A DNA stretch of 19,108 bases from Chitinophaga pinensis (GCA_943329105.2 CALQCP020000019.1:1-19108); one strand, 5' to 3'. Shown: positions 1-7,657, counted from the stretch's first letter. The notes: generated by a model from the sequence alone, not told the origin. Made by a program: numbers and translations.

Positions 1-1
1 A

Positions 2-118
2 CTTCCGCCAGACCTTGCGCTGCAACGCGACACGATGCAGACGCATTCGCTTGGTCAAGACCCGAGTCAACTTGCAAACACCGATCATCTGAACCGCGTG
101 ACGGAACAAGCGCACTGA
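2..118 (+). CDS. Possible C-terminal tail of an unidentified upstream gene (partial)
   Basis: One plus frame is open from the left edge to a TGA at 116-118 and has a natural-looking composition (rich in Leu, Gln, Asp, Thr), ending in TEQAH. A second frame is also open, to 141, but reads like a shadow (Arg, Ser, Cys rich). pdhB starts 57 bases later, so this could be the end of the preceding gene in the same operon. The expected neighbour would be the E1-alpha subunit pdhA, but the visible 38 residues do not resemble the usual E1-alpha C-terminus, so I do not name it. Confidence 0.35.
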   Translation, partial: LPPDLALQRDTMQTHSLGQDPSQLANTDHLNRVTEQAH

Positions 119-175
119 TCGAATCGCTCAAAAACCTGTGAAATCAGGCTGAATTTACTCACAGAGGATCGCACG

Positions 176-1144
176 ATGGCAAACCTCAACATGGTCCAGG
201 CAATCAATCTCGCCCTCATCCAAGAGATGGAGAAGGACCCGCGCGTCCTCCTTCTTGGCGAGGATGTCGGCGCGAACGGCGGAGTCTTCCGCGTCACCGA
301 AGGCTTGCAGAAGCGCTTCGGCGAGAAGCGCGTGGTGGATACGCCGCTCGCAGAGAGTGGAATCATCGGCACCGCGATTGGCCTGGCAATGGGCGGCCTG
401 CGTCCAGTTCCAGAGATTCAGTTCGATGGATTTCTTGGGCCGGCCTATGACCAGATCTGCAGTCATGCCGCGCGTATGCGCACCCGTACCCGCGGCGCAT
501 TTCCAGTTCCGCTGACGATTCGTATTCCTGTCGGCGGTGGCATTCACGCGCCAGAGTTGCACAGTGATTCGCCTGAAGCGATCTACGCGCACACGCCTGG
601 TCTGAAGGTAGTGATGCCAAGTTCGCCGTATGACGCCAAGGGTTTGTTGATTGCTTCGATTCGCGATCCAGACCCAGTGATGTTCTTTGAGCCTAAGCGT
701 ATTTACCGAGCATTCCGCGAGGAAGTCCCGGAAGACGAATACGTCTTGCCAATCGGCAAAGCGCGCACGGTGTGCGAAGGAAACGAGCTCACCATCGTCA
801 GTTGGGGCGCAAGCGTTGTGCAGTGCATGCAAGCGATCGAGAAGAGTGGCAAGGACATTGAACTCATTGACCTGCGCACGATTTATCCGATCGACATTGA
901 TGCGATTGAAGAGAGCGTGAAGAAGACTGGCCGCTGCGTGGTGGTGCATGAAGCACCACTGACCTGTGGTTTTGGCGCGGAGATTTCCGCACGCATCATG
1001 GAGCGCTGCTTCCTGCATCTTGAAGCGCCAGTGCAGCGCGTGAGTGGGTTCGACACAATCATGCCGTACTACAAGCTTGAACTTGATTACATGCCCGATG
1101 CATCACGCATTGGTCGTGCGATTGATGACGTCATGGCGTACTGA
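176..1144 (+). CDS. pdhB: Pyruvate dehydrogenase E1 component, beta subunit
   Basis: A 322-residue thiamine-diphosphate-dependent 2-oxoacid dehydrogenase E1 beta subunit, the family's usual length. With E1-alpha it decarboxylates pyruvate (or a branched-chain 2-oxoacid) and passes the acyl group to lipoyl-E2 in the cytoplasm. Visible hallmarks: LLGEDVG near residue 26, the VVDTPLAESGIIGTAIG segment near 53-69, QFDGFLGPAYDQI near 82-94, the RIPVGGGIHAPELHSDSPEA loop near 115-134, and a transketolase C-terminal domain from about residue 200 with IELIDLRTIYPID. The ATG at 176 has an AGAGGA Shine-Dalgarno at 163-168. pdhC follows after 22 bases, so the two are surely co-transcribed. Partner genes for E1-alpha and E3 are not in the window. 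Sequence alone does not separate pyruvate from 2-oxoisovalerate or acetoin substrates; the pyruvate call rests on general resemblance. Confidence 0.93.
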   Translation: MANLNMVQAINLALIQEMEKDPRVLLLGEDVGANGGVFRVTEGLQKRFGEKRVVDTPLAESGIIGTAIGLAMGGLRPVPEIQFDGFLGPAYDQICSHAARMRTRTRGAFPVPLTIRIPVGGGIHAPELHSDSPEAIYAHTPGLKVVMPSSPYDAKGLLIASIRDPDPVMFFEPKRIYRAFREEVPEDEYVLPIGKARTVCEGNELTIVSWGASVVQCMQAIEKSGKDIELIDLRTIYPIDIDAIEESVKKTGRCVVVHEAPLTCGFGAEISARIMERCFLHLEAPVQRVSGFDTIMPYYKLELDYMPDASRIGRAIDDVMAY

Positions 1145-1166
1145 CCGAGTAGCAAAGGGAACACCG

Positions 1167-2582
1167 ATGGCCGGAATCAAGCAACCGAGCGACAAGAGCC
1201 ACTTCCTCCTTCCTGACCTGGGTGAGGGCCTCGCTGAGGCAGAACTCATCGATTGGAAGGTCAAGGCCGGCGACACCGTCAAGGAGAGCCAGACGCTCGC
1301 CGAGATGCAGACGGACAAGGCGTTGGTTGAGGTTCCCTCGCCATGGGCTGGCACGCTGACAGAGATTTGCGGCAAGGCTGGCGACATCATCAAAGTTGGC
1401 GCGGTGCTGGTGCGGTACGTGCCGGTCGGTGCGGCGGCGAAGAGCGCGCCAAGTACGAGCGGTTCGAGCAGTGCGGCTGCGAAGCCGGCGGCGAGTGCAA
1501 GTAGCAATGGGAGTTCCCAGACCGCCGCGTCGTGCGTATCTGCCCAAGTAGCGGCTGGCGCACCTGCAGCGGCGGATGACCAAGGAACCGTCGTTGGAAC
1601 CATGAGCGGAACACTGACCGTGAGCGACCGCTTTGCGCGTCGATCTGCGGAAGTTCCCGTGGTTTCTCGCGAAGGTAAGGCGCTCGCAACACCAGCGGTG
1701 CGTCGCATCGCGCGTGAACTCGGCGTCGACATTCAACGCATTCCCGGCAGTGGCCGTGGTGGGCGCGTGACGGCCTCGGACATTGAGTCCTTTGCCAGTG
1801 ACGGTAACGGCGCCCCAGCGGTGAGCACGGCGTCAGCTGCTGGATTTGCGCCACGTTCCACGGCAATTGCAGCGGGATCGGTGTTCATCGATCAGAACGG
1901 TGTCACCCAGCGCGTGCCGTTCCGCGGCGTGCGTCGAAAGATCGCCGAGAGCCTTGATCGCAGTGTTCGAACCACGGTGCACTTCACGGTTGTTGACGAA
2001 GCAGACATCACTCAACTTGACCAGAAGCGCAAGGAATACAGCCGCGTCACTGGGCAGAAGTTGAGCATGTTGCCGTTCATCATGGCCGCGATTTGCAAGG
2101 CGTTGAAGAAACACCCAACGCTCAATGCCATCACTGATGATGCCAATAGTGAGATTCTGATCAAGGGTCCGGTGAATCTCGGTTGCGCCGTTGACACCGA
2201 TGCGGGGCTGATGGTCCCGGTGATCAAGGATGCAGAGAAGAAGTCACCAGTTGAACTTGCCAACGAGATTAAGCGTCTTGCCGGAGCTTGTAAGGATCGA
2301 TCCATCAAGCGCGAAGAGTCGATGGGCGGCACGTTCACCATCTCCAACGTCGGCAGTTATGGCGGCATGTTTGCTACGCCGATCATTAACTACCCCGAAG
2401 TGGCCATCCTTGCTGCCGGGCGCGCCAAAGAGCGCGTCATGGTGAAAGATGGTCGTTTCTATGCTGGTCTCTCGCTTCCACTGTCCCTCAGTTGCGACCA
2501 CCGCGTGGTGGATGGGGCAGAGGGCGCTCGATTCCTGAACACGGTGGTTGGGCTGTTAGAGAATCCAGAAAATCTGGTCTGA
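1167..2582 (+). CDS. pdhC: Dihydrolipoamide acetyltransferase (E2) of the pyruvate dehydrogenase complex
   Basis: A 471-residue E2 acyltransferase, the core of the 2-oxoacid dehydrogenase complex. It carries the acyl group on lipoate and transfers it to CoA. One lipoyl domain (about residues 12-87) has the lipoylated lysine in TDKA at K51. An Ala/Ser-rich flexible linker (about 88-165) follows, then a peripheral subunit-binding domain (about 172-209, ATPAVRRIARELGVD and GSGRGGRVTASDI). After a second linker comes the catalytic domain (about 247-471) with the DHRVVDG motif (H445, D449). The open frame extends upstream to 1044 inside pdhB. I chose the ATG at 1167 because it has an AAGGGA Shine-Dalgarno at 1155-1160 and places the lipoyl domain normally near the N-terminus. 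It follows pdhB by 22 bases. A single lipoyl domain is common outside enterobacteria. Confidence 0.94.
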   Translation: MAGIKQPSDKSHFLLPDLGEGLAEAELIDWKVKAGDTVKESQTLAEMQTDKALVEVPSPWAGTLTEICGKAGDIIKVGAVLVRYVPVGAAAKSAPSTSGSSSAAAKPAASASSNGSSQTAASCVSAQVAAGAPAAADDQGTVVGTMSGTLTVSDRFARRSAEVPVVSREGKALATPAVRRIARELGVDIQRIPGSGRGGRVTASDIESFASDGNGAPAVSTASAAGFAPRSTAIAAGSVFIDQNGVTQRVPFRGVRRKIAESLDRSVRTTVHFTVVDEADITQLDQKRKEYSRVTGQKLSMLPFIMAAICKALKKHPTLNAITDDANSEILIKGPVNLGCAVDTDAGLMVPVIKDAEKKSPVELANEIKRLAGACKDRSIKREESMGGTFTISNVGSYGGMFATPIINYPEVAILAAGRAKERVMVKDGRFYAGLSLPLSLSCDHRVVDGAEGARFLNTVVGLLENPENLV

Positions 2583-2675
2583 GTTGCTTCATTCGGCTGT
2601 GATTTACTGCCGATGAACATGGTCTTGATATCGTCGAACAACATTGAAAGTTACTGAGTTAGGCCTGGAAAAAAC

Positions 2676-4007
2676 ATGAACACCATCGCTACCGAACTCC
2701 TCAAGAAGATTGAATCCAAGACGGCCACTGTCGGCATCGTCGGCCTTGGTTACGTTGGCTTGCCACTCTCGCACGCCTGCCTCAAGGCTGGCTTCAAGGT
2801 GGTTGGCTTCGACATCGACCAGCGCAAGATTGACAACATCAAGGCCGGCAAGCCGTACATCCATCACCTTGGGCAGGACTTCTTTGACTACATCAAGTCC
2901 AACGCGGGGTTCCTAGGAACCACGGACCCCATGGATTTGCAGAAGGCCGACGCGATCTTGATTTGCGTGCCAACGCCCCTTGGTCATCACAAGGAACCAG
3001 ACCTCTCATTCGTTCTTGATTCCACCAAGCTTGTTGCCAATGTCCTCCGCAAGGGGCAACTAGTGGTGCTGGAGAGCACCACCTACCCAGGCACCACGCG
3101 CGATGAGATGGGTCCAATTCTCGATGCCACCGGACTGAAGCGCAATGAGGATTTCTTCTTGGCGTACAGCCCAGAGCGTGAAGATCCAGGTAACCCAAAC
3201 TTCTCCGCGTCAGTGATTCCCAAGTTGGTTGGTGGCACCGACGAAGTGTCCGGCAAGTTGGCATACGCGCTGTACAGCCGTGTGGTCAGCAAGGCGCACT
3301 TTGTTTCCAGTGCCGAAGTGGCTGAAACAGCCAAACTTCTTGAGAACATCTTCCGCGCAGTGAATATTGCGCTTGTGAATGAAATGAAGACCGTGCTCAC
3401 GGACATGAACATTGATGTCTGGGAAGTGGTCGCCGCCGCTGGAACTAAGCCGTTCGGATTCATGCCGTTCTATCCAGGTCCAGGACTTGGCGGTCACTGC
3501 ATTCCGATCGATCCCTTCTATCTGACTTGGAAGGCGAAGGAAGTTGGTCGTATCACTCGCTTCATTGAACTCGCCGGTGAAATTAACACCGCCATGCCGC
3601 ACTACGTCATTGAGCGCACACAGAGTGCGTTGAATGATGACTGCAAGAGCATCAAGGGATCAAAGGTTCTGGTGATCGGTGTTGCGTACAAGAAGAACAT
3701 CGACGACTCGCGCGAGAGCCCAAGTGCAGAGATCATTGAGCTGCTTCGCGACAAGGGTGCCGAAGTGACGTACCACGATCCGCACATTCCTTCGTACCCA
3801 TCCATGCGTAAGTATCGGATCGATCTGAAGAGTGTTGAGTTGAACGAAGCCAACCTCAAGGCAAGCGACTGTGTGCTGATCCTCACCGACCACGATGCTG
3901 TCGACTACACCAACCTTGCCAAGAACGCCAAGCTGGTGGTCGACACCCGTAACGCCATGGCCACCGTTCCTGCCGGTACCGGCAAGGCGCGCGTGGTGAA
4001 GGCGTGA
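2676..4007 (+). CDS. wbpA: Nucleotide-sugar dehydrogenase, UDP-GlcNAc/ManNAc 6-dehydrogenase type (WbpA-like)
   Basis: A 443-residue NAD-dependent UDP-sugar 6-dehydrogenase that oxidises C6 of a UDP-hexose to the uronate for surface polysaccharide synthesis. The Rossmann motif GIVGLGYVGLP is at residues 20-30. The central domain has ESTTYPGTT (133-141), SPERED (165-170) and ETAKLLEN (217-224, with the conserved K220). The catalytic cysteine is C275 in GPGLGGHCIPIDPFYL. The C-terminal UDP-binding domain contains VLVIGVAYKKNIDDSRESPS (331-350). HCIPIDPFYL together with the PGTT pattern favours the UDP-N-acetylhexosamine branch (WbpA/WecC/TviB) over UDP-glucose dehydrogenase, but the exact substrate is inference. 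No clear Shine-Dalgarno precedes the ATG; the 93-base gap after pdhC could hold its own promoter (a TTGATA lies at 2625-2630, without a good -10). No other polysaccharide gene lies nearby. Confidence 0.9.
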   Translation: MNTIATELLKKIESKTATVGIVGLGYVGLPLSHACLKAGFKVVGFDIDQRKIDNIKAGKPYIHHLGQDFFDYIKSNAGFLGTTDPMDLQKADAILICVPTPLGHHKEPDLSFVLDSTKLVANVLRKGQLVVLESTTYPGTTRDEMGPILDATGLKRNEDFFLAYSPEREDPGNPNFSASVIPKLVGGTDEVSGKLAYALYSRVVSKAHFVSSAEVAETAKLLENIFRAVNIALVNEMKTVLTDMNIDVWEVVAAAGTKPFGFMPFYPGPGLGGHCIPIDPFYLTWKAKEVGRITRFIELAGEINTAMPHYVIERTQSALNDDCKSIKGSKVLVIGVAYKKNIDDSRESPSAEIIELLRDKGAEVTYHDPHIPSYPSMRKYRIDLKSVELNEANLKASDCVLILTDHDAVDYTNLAKNAKLVVDTRNAMATVPAGTGKARVVKA

Positions 4008-4019
4008 CGAAAGGCCCGA

Positions 4020-4871
4020 TTGGCTGCTGAAACCCCCGTGTTTTCATGGCGAATCCTCCGCGCAGGGGGATTTCGTCTTGATGGGGGCGGTATGTTTGGG
4101 CTGATCCCGAAGTCCATGTGGAGCAAGTGGATTGAGGCCGATGCGGACAATCGCATTTGGTTGTCCATGAACTGCGTGCTCCTGGAACGTACCACGCAGA
4201 GCGGTGCAGTCGAGCGCATATTGGTGGAGTCCGGCGCCGGTGGGAAGTGGACGCCGAAGGAAGAAGCGATCTATCTCTTTGAGCGCGGCGCCGATGGTCG
4301 TGTTCGTACTGTGGAACATGCGCTTCAAGAAATTGGCGTCGACCCGGCGTCAATCACCCATGTGCTATTGACACATTTGCACTTTGACCACGCGGGTGGG
4401 TTGACTCGGTTGAGTGCAAGCGGTGCATTGGAATTGGTGTTTCAAAACGCGCGCGTCCACGTGCAGCGCCAAGAGTGGCTGGATGCCCTTGCCAATAAGA
4501 GCACGATGTCGCGCACCTATTTACCAGCGAACCTAGAGCCATTGCAGGAATGCATGATCCTCCACGATGGCGACGCGGAGCCAATTATCGGCATACGGGT
4601 GCGCGCCGCACCCGGGCATACGTGGGGCCACCACATGGTGCTATGGAACGACGGCCAGGGAACAGTGTGTTTCCCCGGCGACACCATGCCCACCATTCAT
4701 CATGCGCACCCTGCGGCGAGTTTGGGATACGACATGCTTCCGTACCAAACCATGCTGACCAAGCGGGCGATGCTGGCTGACGCCGATCGTGAGCATTGGC
4801 GGCTGGTACTTGATCACGAATCGGGTGATTGTGTGGTGCAGCGCGGGCCATCAACAGGGAACGAGCGGTAG
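4020..4871 (+). CDS. MBL-fold metallo-hydrolase
   Basis: A 283-residue metallo-beta-lactamase-fold protein, probably cytoplasmic, with no signal peptide. Metal-binding motif THLHFDHAGG gives H119, H121, D123 and H124. Further ligands are H200 (APGHTWGHH), D221 (FPGDTMPT) and H266 (LVLDHE), so the two-metal site looks complete. The N-terminal GGFRLDGGGMFGLIPKSMW segment belongs to a family that conventionally begins upstream of it, which argues against starting at the internal ATG at 4092. I chose the TTG at 4020 because an AAAGG Shine-Dalgarno (4010-4013) sits about six bases before it; an in-frame GTG at 4038 is the alternative. It begins 12 bases after the sugar-dehydrogenase stop, so it is likely co-transcribed. 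The substrate cannot be told; lactonases and other hydrolases share this outline. Confidence 0.88.
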   Translation: MAAETPVFSWRILRAGGFRLDGGGMFGLIPKSMWSKWIEADADNRIWLSMNCVLLERTTQSGAVERILVESGAGGKWTPKEEAIYLFERGADGRVRTVEHALQEIGVDPASITHVLLTHLHFDHAGGLTRLSASGALELVFQNARVHVQRQEWLDALANKSTMSRTYLPANLEPLQECMILHDGDAEPIIGIRVRAAPGHTWGHHMVLWNDGQGTVCFPGDTMPTIHHAHPAASLGYDMLPYQTMLTKRAMLADADREHWRLVLDHESGDCVVQRGPSTGNER

Positions 4872-4917
4872 CACCCATCCTGACTCACTGCACGCGCCTG
4901 GCGATCCCGCTGGCACC

Positions 4918-4953
4918 AAAGAAAGCGCCATCACTAAAGAAAGCGCCATCACC
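4918..4953. repeat. Tandem duplication of an 18-base unit
   Basis: Two adjacent copies of aaagaaagcgccatcac plus one base (4918-4935 ending t, 4936-4953 ending c) lie in the 187-base gap between the MBL gene and the next small gene. The copies match at 17 of 18 positions, so the duplication looks recent. No protein gene clearly uses it. I saw no convincing terminator or promoter in the rest of this gap. Confidence 0.85.
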
Positions 4954-5058
4954 ACGGATTTCGCCTTGAACCCGGTATCCTGCTCTCGTCTTGTTTAGCC
5001 GTGTGGCAAGCAGGGCACGCGCCAGCACGCGCGCTACACAGCAGTCCCGGAGATCCAT

Positions 5059-5346
5059 ATGTCGCGCACATCGCTTCGTCCGCTCATCTTCCTCAACGCC
5101 GGACTGTTGGCCGCGCTAGCCGCGGTGATACTCATGCCATCCGCATCGGCACAACTTCGTCCACGTTCCACCTACACCATGGTGGGTGGCTCGGTGAATG
5201 GCATCGTTCAGGGTGTGGTCTACATCACAGACGAAACCACCAATGAAGTAGTTGCAGTCAGTTGGTATGAGAACACCAAGCGCTTGGTTGGTCTTGGCTA
5301 TCGCAACATGACTGCCGACGCGGTACAGGCTGCGAAGACGCGCTGA
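5059..5346 (+). CDS. Small exported or membrane-anchored protein, function unknown
   Basis: A 95-residue protein I cannot assign. The N-terminus has a basic stretch (MSRTSLRPL) followed by a hydrophobic segment at about residues 9-27 and an ASAQ-like cleavage site near 29-32, so it is probably exported or anchored. The rest is a short beta-rich region: YTMVGGSVNG, then VVYITDETTNEVVAVSWYENTKRL. The ATG at 5059 has a GGAG Shine-Dalgarno at 5049-5052, six bases upstream. A second small membrane protein begins 51 bases after its stop and shows the same layout, so the two may be diverged paralogs. With deoC downstream they form a likely transcription unit. No catalytic residues are recognisable. 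Confidence 0.75.
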   Translation: MSRTSLRPLIFLNAGLLAALAAVILMPSASAQLRPRSTYTMVGGSVNGIVQGVVYITDETTNEVVAVSWYENTKRLVGLGYRNMTADAVQAAKTR

Positions 5347-5397
5347 TCACCGAGCGCCATCACCCTTCCACCACAAGCAACTCACCAAGGACTCACT

Positions 5398-5790
5398 ATG
5401 GAACACTCAAACGAAACATCAACATGCAACACCGCTGGTTGCGCCTGCGGCACAAAGCAGCGCACCCAACAGATGAACATGCCAGCCGCCCTTCTTTGGG
5501 CGAGCGCCTTTCTCCTGGCCGCACTCACCATCATTCAAGCGGCCCGCTTGCCGCTGAATGCCGCTTTCGCTGGCGCCGCTAACCAAGGCGGACAGGGCAT
5601 GAGCGTTGTCACACAGAACACGGGCCTTGGGCCTGCCGAGCGCCCGTACGAGGCACTGTGGGTGCTCGATGGCCGTGGCGAAATGCTCTTCATTTACTAC
5701 GTTGAGAACGCAAACGCCGGCGAAAAAGCACTTCTTCTGCGCCAAGCAATTCCCGTGACGGAATTGTTCCGCGTTGCACGAGGTGGCTGA
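5398..5790 (+). CDS. Small membrane-anchored protein with N-terminal cysteine cluster, function unknown
   Basis: A 130-residue protein I cannot assign. The first 27 residues are hydrophilic and carry three cysteines (C10, C15, C17). A hydrophobic helix follows at about 29-48, preceded by KQR, so the cysteine-bearing end should be cytoplasmic and the rest outside. The distal part (about 67-130) is beta-like: MSVVTQNTG, EALWVLDGRGEMLFIYYVEN, then LLRQAIPVTELF. This pattern can be laid over the C-terminal half of the preceding small protein. The ATG at 5398 has AAGG at 5387-5390, seven bases upstream. deoC begins 3 bases after its stop, so translation is probably coupled. Confidence 0.75.
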   Translation: MEHSNETSTCNTAGCACGTKQRTQQMNMPAALLWASAFLLAALTIIQAARLPLNAAFAGAANQGGQGMSVVTQNTGLGPAERPYEALWVLDGRGEMLFIYYVENANAGEKALLLRQAIPVTELFRVARGG

Positions 5791-5793
5791 TCC

Positions 5794-6747
5794 GTGATGC
5801 GCGGCGTCGACGCCATCATGGCCGCGCGTCGCGCGGAGTCGTTCACGAAGCGTTCGATCAAGGCTTCTTCGAAACAGCACGCCCTTCGGTGTGCTGTTTC
5901 TATGTTGGACCTCACCACGCTTGAGGGCAAGGACACGCCAGAGAAGGTTCGGGCTCTTTGTCGCAAGGCGATTCAGCCCGTTGACGTTCCGGCGGGGCGC
6001 CCCGCACTTGAGTGGCCCGCTCCTCACGTGGCAGCCGTGTGCGTGTACCCCATGCTGGTACCCACCGCCAAGGAGGCGCTCGCGGGTTCTGGCGTCAACG
6101 TGGCAGCGGTTGCGACGGGCTTTCCAAGCGGCCAGTATCCACTGGATATTCGCCTCCGTGATTGTGTGGATGCCATTGCAGCTGGCGCCGACGAAATTGA
6201 CATGGTGATCAGTCGAGGACTCTTCCTTGCTGGTCGCTTGGATGAAATCGCCCAAGAGATTCGCGAGACGCGGGCACGATGTGCCCAACCGCCGAAAGGC
6301 AAGCCCGCGCACCTCAAGATCATTCTTGAGACTGGTGAGCTGGAGACCCTGGAGAATGTTCGCCGCGCCAGTGATTTGGCGATCGAAGCGGCGTGCTCGG
6401 TTCCAGGGCTTGCCGCGCCGAAGGATGGAGAGGTCTTCATCAAGACGTCCACCGGCAAGGTGCAGCCAGCAGCCACCATGCCCGTCACACTGGTGATGCT
6501 TGAGGCAATTCGCGATCACTTTCTGGCAACCGGCATTCGGATCGGTATGAAGCCCGCGGGTGGGATTCGTACCGCGAAGCAGGCGATTTCTTACCTGGTG
6601 ATGGTGAAAGAGACGCTTGGCGACGAGTGGTTGACACCGCACCTCTTTCGGTTTGGCGCAAGCGCACTTGCAAATGACCTTGCCAGGCAGATCCTGCGCA
6701 TGCAGGGTGGTGGGTACATGGCTGCCTACGACATCACTGAGGCTTGA
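5794..6747 (+). CDS. deoC: Deoxyribose-phosphate aldolase
   Basis: A class I aldolase that reversibly splits 2-deoxyribose 5-phosphate into glyceraldehyde 3-phosphate and acetaldehyde in deoxynucleoside catabolism, in the cytoplasm. Key residues, by comparison with the E. coli enzyme: Schiff-base lysine K217 in FIKTSTGK, K253 in GMKPAGGIRT, and catalytic Asp D136 in ADEIDMVI. AAVCVYPMLV (80-89) and ATGFPSG (107-113) also fit. At 317 residues it is longer than the roughly 260-residue E. coli enzyme, mostly from an N-terminal extension of about 37 residues. GTG at 5794 and ATG at 5797 are adjacent start candidates, both served by AGGTGG at 5781-5786; an ATG at 5818 is less likely. It starts 3 bases after the preceding small gene. 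Its 3' end overlaps the convergent crotonase gene by 14 bases. Confidence 0.93.
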   Translation: MMRGVDAIMAARRAESFTKRSIKASSKQHALRCAVSMLDLTTLEGKDTPEKVRALCRKAIQPVDVPAGRPALEWPAPHVAAVCVYPMLVPTAKEALAGSGVNVAAVATGFPSGQYPLDIRLRDCVDAIAAGADEIDMVISRGLFLAGRLDEIAQEIRETRARCAQPPKGKPAHLKIILETGELETLENVRRASDLAIEAACSVPGLAAPKDGEVFIKTSTGKVQPAATMPVTLVMLEAIRDHFLATGIRIGMKPAGGIRTAKQAISYLVMVKETLGDEWLTPHLFRFGASALANDLARQILRMQGGGYMAAYDITEA

Positions 6748-7543
6748 TCGGCGGCGCACTGGAGCGCTTCTGCCAGAATTCACGCAGCATGGTTGCAAAC
6801 TCGTCGCCCTCTGCAGCAGCGGCTGAAGCTTCGGCGGCATGGTGGAAGCGTGTGGCGTCGTTCGATCCGTCAAGTTCATTGATCCAACGCTTTGTAGCGC
6901 GCATGGCAGTTGGCTCTTTGGACAAGAGTGAGTCAACCAACGCGCTGCATTCGTGTGCAAGTGATTCTGGGGTGCGAGCGCAATGAGTAGCTAGCCCGGC
7001 ACGAACGGCCGATGGACCGTCATGGATCGATCCACCCATAGTGATGTGTCGTGCTGATCCAGTGCCCGCATTGGCCAGCAGCGCTGGGAGAGTGACCGCT
7101 GGGCTCACTCCAATCCGATGCACGGGATAGCCGAGTTGTGCATCCGGCGAGACAATCACAAAGTCAGCGCCAGCAAGCAAGGCACAGCCGCCAGCAAGCG
7201 CTGCTCCATGGACTTCACATACCACTGGGATGGGAAGTGCGCGCATGGCTTGCACTGTGCGGGAAAGTTCCATCACCAGGTAACGCAACTGTGCGGCGTC
7301 GGCAACACAAGCGGCAAGATCAAACCCGGTAGAGAACGAATGTCCTTCGCCGCGAATTACTAATACATCAGCACCAATACGCGAACCGTCGTGGGTGATG
7401 AGACGATCATCAGCAGCAAGCGCAGCAACCATCAGCCGCTCGTTCAGCGCGGAAAACATGGCTGAACTCAACGCATTTCGCCGACTGGGGTCAGCAAGCG
7501 TGATCGCAAAGGTTCGATGATGGCAGGTGCTGCGCGCAAGCAT
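6734..7543 (-). CDS. Enoyl-CoA hydratase/isomerase (crotonase) family protein, atypical active site
   Basis: A 269-residue crotonase-fold protein. The LADPSRRNALSS segment (17-28), the first oxyanion-hole region GEGHSFSTGFDLA (65-77) and the second VHGAALAGGC (111-120) are clear, followed by DAQLGYPVHRIGVSP. The two glutamates used by classical enoyl-CoA hydratase appear absent: A121 stands at the Glu144 position (after GGC) and V141 near the Glu164 position. A different reaction on an acyl-CoA is therefore likely (other crotonases act as isomerases, hydrolases or lyases). The frame is open to 7675, but that upstream part translates the inverted repeats of the promoter region, so I start at the ATG at 7543, 14 residues before the conserved start of the fold. 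No Shine-Dalgarno is visible. A TTGACA -35 box and a palindrome lie just upstream. It converges on deoC with a 14-base overlap. Confidence 0.85.
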   Translation of the reverse strand: MLARSTCHHRTFAITLADPSRRNALSSAMFSALNERLMVAALAADDRLITHDGSRIGADVLVIRGEGHSFSTGFDLAACVADAAQLRYLVMELSRTVQAMRALPIPVVCEVHGAALAGGCALLAGADFVIVSPDAQLGYPVHRIGVSPAVTLPALLANAGTGSARHITMGGSIHDGPSAVRAGLATHCARTPESLAHECSALVDSLLSKEPTAMRATKRWINELDGSNDATRFHHAAEASAAAAEGDEFATMLREFWQKRSSAPPIKPQ

Positions 7544-7562
7544 AAAGAATGTTCGGAATGAG

Positions 7563-7579
7563 AAATTTGTGTCAAATTT
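7563..7579 (-). promoter_or_regulatory. Palindromic operator candidate overlapping a consensus -35 box
   Basis: AAATTTG TGT CAAATTT is a perfect inverted repeat with 7-base arms (7563-7569 and 7573-7579). On the minus strand it contains TTGACA (7575-7570), a consensus -35 hexamer, 26 bases upstream of the crotonase ATG at 7543. No good -10 is at the ideal distance; CATTCT and AACATT are weak candidates. The arrangement fits a repressor or activator site controlling the crotonase gene. The regulator is not encoded nearby. Confidence 0.5.
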
Positions 7580-7625
7580 AAGGGAACAGTGCTGAACAGG
7601 CTCGCCGGCGCGATCGTAGCAAAGG

Positions 7626-7657
7626 TGTTGGAACACATCACCGCATGTGTTCCAACA
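7626..7657. promoter_or_regulatory. Perfect 13-base inverted repeat with a 6-base loop
   Basis: TGTTGGAACACAT (7626-7638) and its exact reverse complement ATGTGTTCCAACA (7645-7657) flank CACCGC. It lies in the noncoding gap between pcp and the crotonase gene. No T-run follows on either strand, so a standard intrinsic terminator is unlikely, although it could end or stabilise the pcp transcript. A dyad operator or a hairpin in the crotonase leader are alternatives. Confidence 0.7.

Noticed and set aside
135..148. Small hairpin CCTG-tgaaat-CAGG before pdhB
   Set aside because: Only a 4-base stem with no T-run; too weak for a terminator or riboswitch.
155..1018. Long minus-strand open frame opposite pdhB (287 residues)
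   Set aside because: It is the antisense shadow of a clear E1-beta gene, rich in His, Arg and Trp and with no family features.
1044..1166. Upstream start of the E2 frame at 1044
   Set aside because: It lies inside pdhB; the ATG at 1167 has a good Shine-Dalgarno and the right N-terminus.
5419..6960. 513-residue minus-strand open frame
   Set aside because: It lies opposite the second small membrane gene and deoC; its Cys/His/Arg-rich composition shows it is a shadow.
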